Shown here: positions 60,639-64,000 of the stretch, piece by piece
Layout: the number at the start of each line of letters is the position of its first letter
How positions within the stretch are numbered: the first letter of the stretch is position 1
Source: Fimbriimonadaceae bacterium
GTDB taxonomy: Bacteria > Armatimonadota > UBA10988
Assembly (NCBI GenBank): GCA_020850355.1
Contig: JADZEX010000034.1
Coordinates: forward strand, 116,519 to 180,518
Direction of reading: 5' to 3'
DNA length: 64,000 nucleotides
Notes under the pieces: model-generated
Told to the model about the DNA's origin: nothing
The model's input: the letters and a program-made list of their open reading frames with translations, nothing else
The model's database searches: none
Translations under genes and position numbers: made by a program

Positions 60639-61163
60639 GTGCCACAAACTGGTGAGGTGGTGTTGTTCGCTCCCCGCCGCTTGCCCGATTTGGCCGGCGC
60701 AGCCGAGCGAGCGCTGGCAGTGCTGGGGTGGCCAAGCTACGGCCGCTGCTCCATCTTCCGCGGTTCCCACATCCTGGGCGAACTGCCCCTGGGACTCTCC
60801 TGCGCTGAGGTGTTGCGCCACCTCGGCTGGATGCGCATGGCGCTGATGATGCATGGCCCGGAGGGCTTGGTCCAACAGCGAGTGGCCGCGGCTGTGGAGG
60901 GGATCCCGGTCGAGATTCGCGACCGGTTCGTGCCCGTCAAGGCCAGCGTGCATCTCGGCCCTGAGTCGATCTACCAGGTTGAGGACGATGTCGTCCTGCT
61001 CGGCCGGACGCGGCTGAGCGTCCGATTCTACGGCTACGGCACGCCGCTCAACTGGATCGAGTGCCGCCGGCTGATCCTGGAGCATCCCGAGATCCTGGCG
61101 GTGAAGGCGCTGTTCGAGGAACAGATCGGGCCGCTGCAGTTGGCGGTGACTTGGTCGGGGTGA
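60639..61163 (+). CDS. Cassette small protein 1 (candidate immunity protein, family unknown)
   Basis: 174 aa from GTG 60639, aligned with the ATG of copy 2; an in-frame GTG at 60567 would add 24 residues that are spacer in the other copies. It is soluble, with no signal or membrane helix. Shared features are GEVVLFAP at the start, AERALAVLGWPSYGRC (~29-44), GLSCAEVLRHLG, IRDRFVPVK, then the almost invariant C-terminal ~55 residues (LLGRTRLSVRFYGYGTPLNW onward). It differs from copies 2 and 3 mainly at residues ~10-110, and carries one extra residue before LLGRTRL. It follows the lipoprotein stop by 84 bp, as an immunity gene would. No known family is recognised. Confidence 0.75.
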   Translation: MPQTGEVVLFAPRRLPDLAGAAERALAVLGWPSYGRCSIFRGSHILGELPLGLSCAEVLRHLGWMRMALMMHGPEGLVQQRVAAAVEGIPVEIRDRFVPVKASVHLGPESIYQVEDDVVLLGRTRLSVRFYGYGTPLNWIECRRLILEHPEILAVKALFEEQIGPLQLAVTWSG

Positions 61164-61164
61164 C

Positions 61165-61251
61165 GACTACCTCAACCACTTCTGCCCGGACAGCCAGGTC
61201 ACCGACGCGCAGATGCTAATCGTGGCGTATCGGCTGCTGGCTCTCGACTAG
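61165..61251 (+). pseudogene. Orphan tail 2 of the lipoprotein gene
   Basis: 28 codons plus TAG, in frame with the lipoprotein end, one amino acid different (Ser to Asn at the fourth position) plus silent changes. There is no start codon or ribosome binding site of its own; it directly follows the small gene 1 stop (one base between). It looks like a silent recombination template or a duplication remnant. Confidence 0.85.
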
Positions 61252-61337
61252 GCAGCCAGCGGCCTGGCCGTCAGATTGGCAAGACCCAGACAGGCAAGTG
61301 GAGTTCGCCGCTCGGCGAGAGAGAGGATGAGGACAAG

Positions 61338-61859
61338 ATGTCACTGACTGGTGAGGTTGTTCTGTTTGCCCCCGCCGAGTTGCCAGACCTGGCTAGCGCC
61401 GCCGAGCGGGCGATGGCTGTGTTGGAGTGGCCGACCTATGGTGGCGGATCTGTCTTCGACGATGAAGATATCGTGGGCCAACTGCCCGCAGGGCTGTCGT
61501 GCAAGGAGATCCTGCAACACATCGGTCAGACCCTGATGGCGCTCCTGGCCGACGGTCCGCAAGGCAGCGTGGGGCAACGTGTCGCCGCGGCTGTCGAGGG
61601 GATCCCGATCGAGATCCGCGACCGGTACGTGCCCGTCAAGACCTGCATTCAGCTCGGTCCACAGTCCGTCTACCAGGAGGAGGAGGATGTCTTGCTCGGC
61701 CGGACGCGGCTCAGCATTCGGTTCTTCGGCTACGGCACGCCGTTCAACTGGATCGAGTGCCGCCGGCTGATCCTGGAGCATCCGGAGATCCTGGCAGTGA
61801 AGGCGCTGTTCGAGGAACAGATCGGGCCGCTGCAGTTGGCGGTGACCTGGTCGGGGTGA
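61338..61859 (+). CDS. Cassette small protein 2 (candidate immunity protein, family unknown)
   Basis: 173 aa from ATG 61338, with GAGG upstream; this copy fixes the start of the family. The N-terminal half is the most divergent of the three (LEWPTYGGGSVFDDEDIVG against GWPSYGRC-IFRG in copies 1 and 3), more acidic, with EEED near residue 115. The C-terminal LLGRTRLSIRFFGYGTPFNW and all that follows match the other copies closely. No family known to me; cytoplasmic by appearance. Confidence 0.78.
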   Translation: MSLTGEVVLFAPAELPDLASAAERAMAVLEWPTYGGGSVFDDEDIVGQLPAGLSCKEILQHIGQTLMALLADGPQGSVGQRVAAAVEGIPIEIRDRYVPVKTCIQLGPQSVYQEEEDVLLGRTRLSIRFFGYGTPFNWIECRRLILEHPEILAVKALFEEQIGPLQLAVTWSG

Positions 61860-61860
61860 C

Positions 61861-61947
61861 GGCTATCTCAACCACTTCTGCCCGGACAGTCAGATCACCG
61901 ACGTGCAGATGCTCGTGGTGGCGTATCGGCTGCTGGCGCTCGACTAG
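61861..61947 (+). pseudogene. Orphan tail 3 of the lipoprotein gene
   Basis: The same 28-codon tail with five substitutions, all in frame and mostly conservative (Asp-Gly, Ser-Asn, Val-Ile, Ala-Val, Ile-Val), with stop TAG intact. It follows small gene 2 after one base. No start signal. Confidence 0.85.
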
Positions 61948-62031
61948 GCAGCCGGCGGCGTTGCCGCCGAATCGGCAAGACCAAGACAGGCAAGTAGCGC
62001 CTGCAACTTGCTGAGAGAGGATGAGGACAAG

Positions 62032-62553
62032 GTGTCACTATCTGGCGAGATCCTGCTGTTTGCCACCAGACAGTTGGCAGATCCGGCAGCCGCTGCAGAG
62101 CGGGCGATGGCGCTGTTGGGGTGGCCAAGCTACGGCCGGTGCGCTATCTTCCGCGGCGAGAATATCGTAGGCCAACTGCCCTCGGGGCTGTCGTGCAAAG
62201 AGATCCTGCGCCACCTCGGTCGGACCAGGAGCGCGCTCTTGGTGGATGGACCGCAGAGCGGCGTGGGGCAACGCGTCGCGGCGGCCGTGGAGAGGATCCC
62301 ACCAGCAATCCGCGACCGGTATGTGCCCGGTGATGCCTCCATCTTGCTGGGTCCGCACTCCATCCACCAGGAGGAGGAGGACGTCCTGCTCGGCCGGACG
62401 CGGCTCAGCATTCGGTTTTTCGGCTACGGCACGCCGCTCAACTGGATCGAGTGCCGCCGGCTGATCCTGGAGCATCCCGAGATCCTGGCGGTGAAGGCGC
62501 TGTTCGAGGAGCAGATCGGGCCGCTGCAGTTGGCGGTGACTTGGTCGGGGTGA
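62032..62553 (+). CDS. Cassette small protein 3 (candidate immunity protein, family unknown)
   Basis: 173 aa from GTG 62032, aligned with the start of copy 2; TGAGGACAAG upstream supplies GAGG. It is a mosaic: GWPSYGRCAIFRGENIVGQ resembles copy 1, while GQLPSGLSCKEIL and QEEEDVLLGRTRLSIRFFGY resemble copy 2. It has its own changes at IPPAIRDRYVPGDASILLGP. The C-terminal third is shared with the other copies. No family is recognised. Confidence 0.76.
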   Translation: MSLSGEILLFATRQLADPAAAAERAMALLGWPSYGRCAIFRGENIVGQLPSGLSCKEILRHLGRTRSALLVDGPQSGVGQRVAAAVERIPPAIRDRYVPGDASILLGPHSIHQEEEDVLLGRTRLSIRFFGYGTPLNWIECRRLILEHPEILAVKALFEEQIGPLQLAVTWSG

Positions 62554-62554
62554 C

Positions 62555-62641
62555 GACTACCTCAACTACCTCTGCCCGGAGGGCACAACCACCGACGCGC
62601 AGATGCTAATCGTGGCGTATCGGCTGCTGGCGCTCGACTAG
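62555..62641 (+). pseudogene. Orphan tail 4 of the lipoprotein gene, ending in the IS630 target site
   Basis: The 28-codon tail is the most diverged in its first half (NYLCPEGTTTDAQ against SHFCPDSQVTDAQ) and identical after that. Its stop TAG is formed by the CTAG target of the adjacent IS: TA is the target and G is the first base of the element. What followed in the original unit is gone. Confidence 0.85.
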
Positions 62642-63723
62642 TGACCCGTTCCGCACAAAGCCGGATCAACGAGGAAAGTCCACCGGAACGGCTTGGCGCG
62701 GGCGTTCCAACTCGCGAACCAGCCGCGTAGCTGGCGCGCCAGATGGTCGGTGGACCAGCTTTGCAGGTGCTCCAGCAACTCGCGTTGCAGGTGTCCGAAG
62801 ACGGCCTCGACCTGGTTCAGCCAGGAGCTGTAGGTCGGCGTCGGCAGCACCGTCACTTGCTTGCCGCAACGGGCCAAGGCGGCCTTGACTGCCGGTGCGT
62901 GGTTGGCGCTGAGGTTGTCCAGGATGAGCAGCACGCGCGGCTCCGGTCGGGCCGCCAGCCAGCGTTCGAGCAACCGGGCGATGGTCTCGGCGCGGTGGTC
63001 GCCGCGCAGCGCCGCGCAGCAGCGTCCGGTGCTGGTGTCGAGCAGGGCGTGCAGGCAGAGCGTGCCGTGGCGGTGGTAGTCATGGTCCTGCTGGCCCGGC
63101 TGACCAGGCTGCGGCGGACGCAGGCGGTGACGCCGCGAGAGTGCCTGCACATGCGGCTTCTGGTCGTAGCAGAGCACCACCGTCTGTGGGTCGGCCTGCC
63201 GGTAGGCATCGCAGATCGCCCGCGCCTTGGCGGCGTAGTGCGGGTCGCTGGTGCGGCACCACGAGCGGATGCGGTGCCACGGGAGGCGCGCGGCGGTCAG
63301 CCAGCGCCAGAGCGTGGAGCGGGCCGGCGGGCGACGATGGAGATGGCGCTGCCAGCAGCGTTGCAGCCAGGCCAGTGACCAGCGCGAGACGGGCAGGAGC
63401 AGGGCCAGCGGGTCGGCGCCAGCCCAGGCCATGACCCGCTCGCGGTCACGGTCCGAGTAGCGGGCCGGTCGGCCGCGTGGCTGCTCCCGGCAGACGGCGG
63501 CCCAGCCACCGGCGCAGAACCGGCGGCAGATGCGAGCCACCGTCTCGCTGGCGCAGCCGACCCGGGCCATAACTGGGCGGACCGGCACCTGGTCGGCGCG
63601 CAGCAGCAGCACCCTGGCGGCGCGCACCTCGCGCAGCGGGGCACAGCGGGCAGCGGCCACCGCCTCCAAAGAGGAGCGCAGTTCGCCGTCGAGAACGATC
63701 GGGTAGCGTGTCCGTGGGTGCAT
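62638..63723 (-). CDS. IS630-family transposase
   Basis: 361 aa from the ATG at 63723 (AAGGAA upstream). N-terminal helix-turn-helix region (MARVGCASETVARICRRFC, ~52-70), then the DDE catalytic residues: Asp187 in LCYDQKPHV, Asp269 in LLILDNLSANH and Glu306 in SWLNQVEAVF, the classical IS630/Tc1-mariner set. The frame is uninterrupted, so it is probably active. Its stop TAG (62638-62640) is completed by the target TA, so the same CTAG ends both this gene and the opposing orphan tail. Confidence 0.95.
   Translation of the reverse strand: MHPRTRYPIVLDGELRSSLEAVAAARCAPLREVRAARVLLLRADQVPVRPVMARVGCASETVARICRRFCAGGWAAVCREQPRGRPARYSDRDRERVMAWAGADPLALLLPVSRWSLAWLQRCWQRHLHRRPPARSTLWRWLTAARLPWHRIRSWCRTSDPHYAAKARAICDAYRQADPQTVVLCYDQKPHVQALSRRHRLRPPQPGQPGQQDHDYHRHGTLCLHALLDTSTGRCCAALRGDHRAETIARLLERWLAARPEPRVLLILDNLSANHAPAVKAALARCGKQVTVLPTPTYSSWLNQVEAVFGHLQRELLEHLQSWSTDHLARQLRGWFASWNARAKPFRWTFLVDPALCGTGH
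62639..62666 (+). repeat. IS630 left terminal inverted repeat
   Basis: It begins TAGTGACCCGTTCCGCACAA. The segment TTCCGCACAAAGCCG matches TTCGGCCAAACCCG in the right end read inward, with a one-base gap and few mismatches. Confidence 0.7.
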
Positions 63724-63774
63724 CGGCGATTCCTTCAGCAGAACCGCTATTCGCCACCCACGGACCGCTTCTTG

Positions 63775-63802
63775 CTTCGGGTTTGGCCGAATCAGCACAC
63801 TA
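63775..63802 (-). repeat. IS630 right terminal inverted repeat
   Basis: Read inward on the minus strand it begins TAGTGTGCTGATTCGGCCAA. It pairs with the left end and, more closely, with the end of the neighbouring IS starting at 63801. Confidence 0.7.
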
Positions 63803-64000
63803 GTGCGCTGATCGGGACAAACCGAAAACAGGAAACAAGAAGCGCGTCCGGGGTGCCGAAAGAGGGTTCTGCCAAGGACCCCCATGATGCACTCCCGGAC
63901 CCGCTACCCCGTCGTTCTGCAATCTGCCCAGGTCGCCTTCCTGACCCGGGTGTCCCGCAGCCGCAAGGCGCCCGACCGTGCCCGTCGGGCCGCCGCCATC
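63801..64000 (+). mobile_element. Second IS630-like element, left part (cut by window edge)
   Basis: It begins at the same TA with TAGTGCGCTGATCGGGACAA, which mirrors the end of the first element around the palindrome CACTAGTG (63798-63805 region). It contains the start of another transposase on the plus strand, so the two elements are head-to-head and share the target TA. The rest is beyond the window. Confidence 0.75.
63887..64000 (+). CDS. IS630-like transposase, N-terminal part
   Basis: The frame from ATG 63887 (or 63884) runs open to the window edge (38 codons). MHSRTRYPVVL aligns with MHPRTRYPIVL of the complete transposase, and the upstream GTTCTGC-AAGGA matches as well. After residue ~12 the two diverge, so this is a related but different IS. 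Catalytic domain not in the window. Confidence 0.75.
   Translation, partial: MHSRTRYPVVLQSAQVAFLTRVSRSRKAPDRARRAAAI

Larger units (their letters stand above)
60468..62641 (+). repeat. Tandem cassette array: lipoprotein 3' tail + spacer + small gene, three units plus a fourth tail
   Basis: Units begin at 60468, 61165, 61861 and 62555, so their lengths are 697, 696 and 694 bp. Each starts with the 87 bp that encode the last 28 residues and stop of the 1127-aa protein (the first is the real gene end), then a spacer with a GGCGGC/GCCGCC-type hairpin in units 1 and 3 and a conserved TTGGCAAGACC-like segment, then one small gene whose TGA is followed by a single C and the next tail. The fourth tail ends in the IS630 insertion, so further units may have been cut off. 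Confidence 0.93.
62639..63802 (-). mobile_element. IS630-family insertion sequence (complete)
   Basis: About 1.16 kb between two CTAG sites (62638-62641 and 63800-63803), consistent with the TA target duplication and CTAG preference of IS630. The ends are imperfect inverted repeats of about 28 bp: TAGTGACCCGTTCCGCACAA on the left, and TAGTGTGCTGATTCGGCCAA reading inward from the right. It carries one transposase gene on the minus strand. It is inserted at the stop of the fourth tail copy, at the end of the cassette array. Confidence 0.85.

Noticed and set aside
61165..61251. Tail copies as independent small genes
   Set aside because: They lack a start codon and ribosome binding site in frame; they are best seen as orphan 3' ends.

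Overview
The window is very GC-rich (roughly 70 %) bacterial DNA, densely coded, with short gaps, frequent start/stop overlaps (ATGA, GTGA, TGATG) and GGAG-type ribosome binding sites. The gene set suggests an Armatimonadota- or Planctomycetota-like environmental bacterium: many secreted sulfatases and glycoside hydrolases, parallel beta-helix proteins, a copper-amine-oxidase-N 'stalk' domain, a Uma2 nuclease family expansion, DUF3604 and PF12831 proteins, a c-heme/HEAT secreted protein and an FHA-kinase. The phylum is inferred from this content, not from a marker gene. No tRNA, rRNA, CRISPR array or prophage was seen.

Layout. 1-5110 (minus strand): a truncated agarase-like hydrolase, a canonical sulfatase, a GyrI-like protein, a sulfatase-fold protein whose formylglycine cysteine is replaced by Thr, and a glycerophosphodiesterase. 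5174-16462 (plus): stalk-domain protein, a 55-aa membrane peptide coupled to a thermonuclease, aldo/keto reductase, a beta-helix protein, GH116, GH95 and a Tat-exported sulfatase. 16479-17807 (minus): esterase and queF. 17900-31814: a propeller-DUF3604 protein, four tandem Uma2 genes in an exact 558-bp array (minus), a fucosidase-like enzyme, an FAD oxidoreductase (minus), GH5 and a giant c-heme/HEAT protein. 31811-37234 (minus): a compact six-gene biosynthetic operon (NDP-sugar epimerase/dehydratase, two methyltransferases, radical SAM/SPASM, FkbH-like HAD, acyl carrier protein). A perfect palindrome with the parS core lies just upstream of that operon. 37349-55051: lipoprotein, heparinase II/III-like lyase, GH62, DUF4303, beta-helix/SGNH protein, MoxR ATPase, sialidase-like protein, a 1289-aa secreted protein, sialate O-acetylesterase and a PhyH dioxygenase. 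55060-56871 (minus): FHA-kinase with four zinc ribbons.

The last 7 kb is the most unusual part. A 1127-aa secreted lipoprotein with a (DPGGG)n spacer is followed by three tandem ~695-bp cassettes. Each cassette carries the last 28 codons plus stop of the lipoprotein gene, a conserved spacer and one member of an unrecognised ~173-aa protein family; a fourth copy of the tail ends exactly at an IS630-family insertion in a CTAG site, and a second IS630-like element begins head-to-head at the next CTAG. The layout recalls polymorphic toxin/immunity arrays with orphan toxin tails, though no toxin domain is recognised.

How the genes work together: most of the window encodes secreted enzymes for sulfated, fucosylated, arabinosylated and acetylated polysaccharides (sulfatases, GH95, GH29/151-like, GH116, GH5, GH62, polysaccharide lyase, esterases), but without SusCD, TonB or ABC transporters, so uptake must be encoded elsewhere. 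The 31.8-37.2 kb operon probably builds or decorates a surface glycan or small metabolite with an ACP-bound acyl unit.
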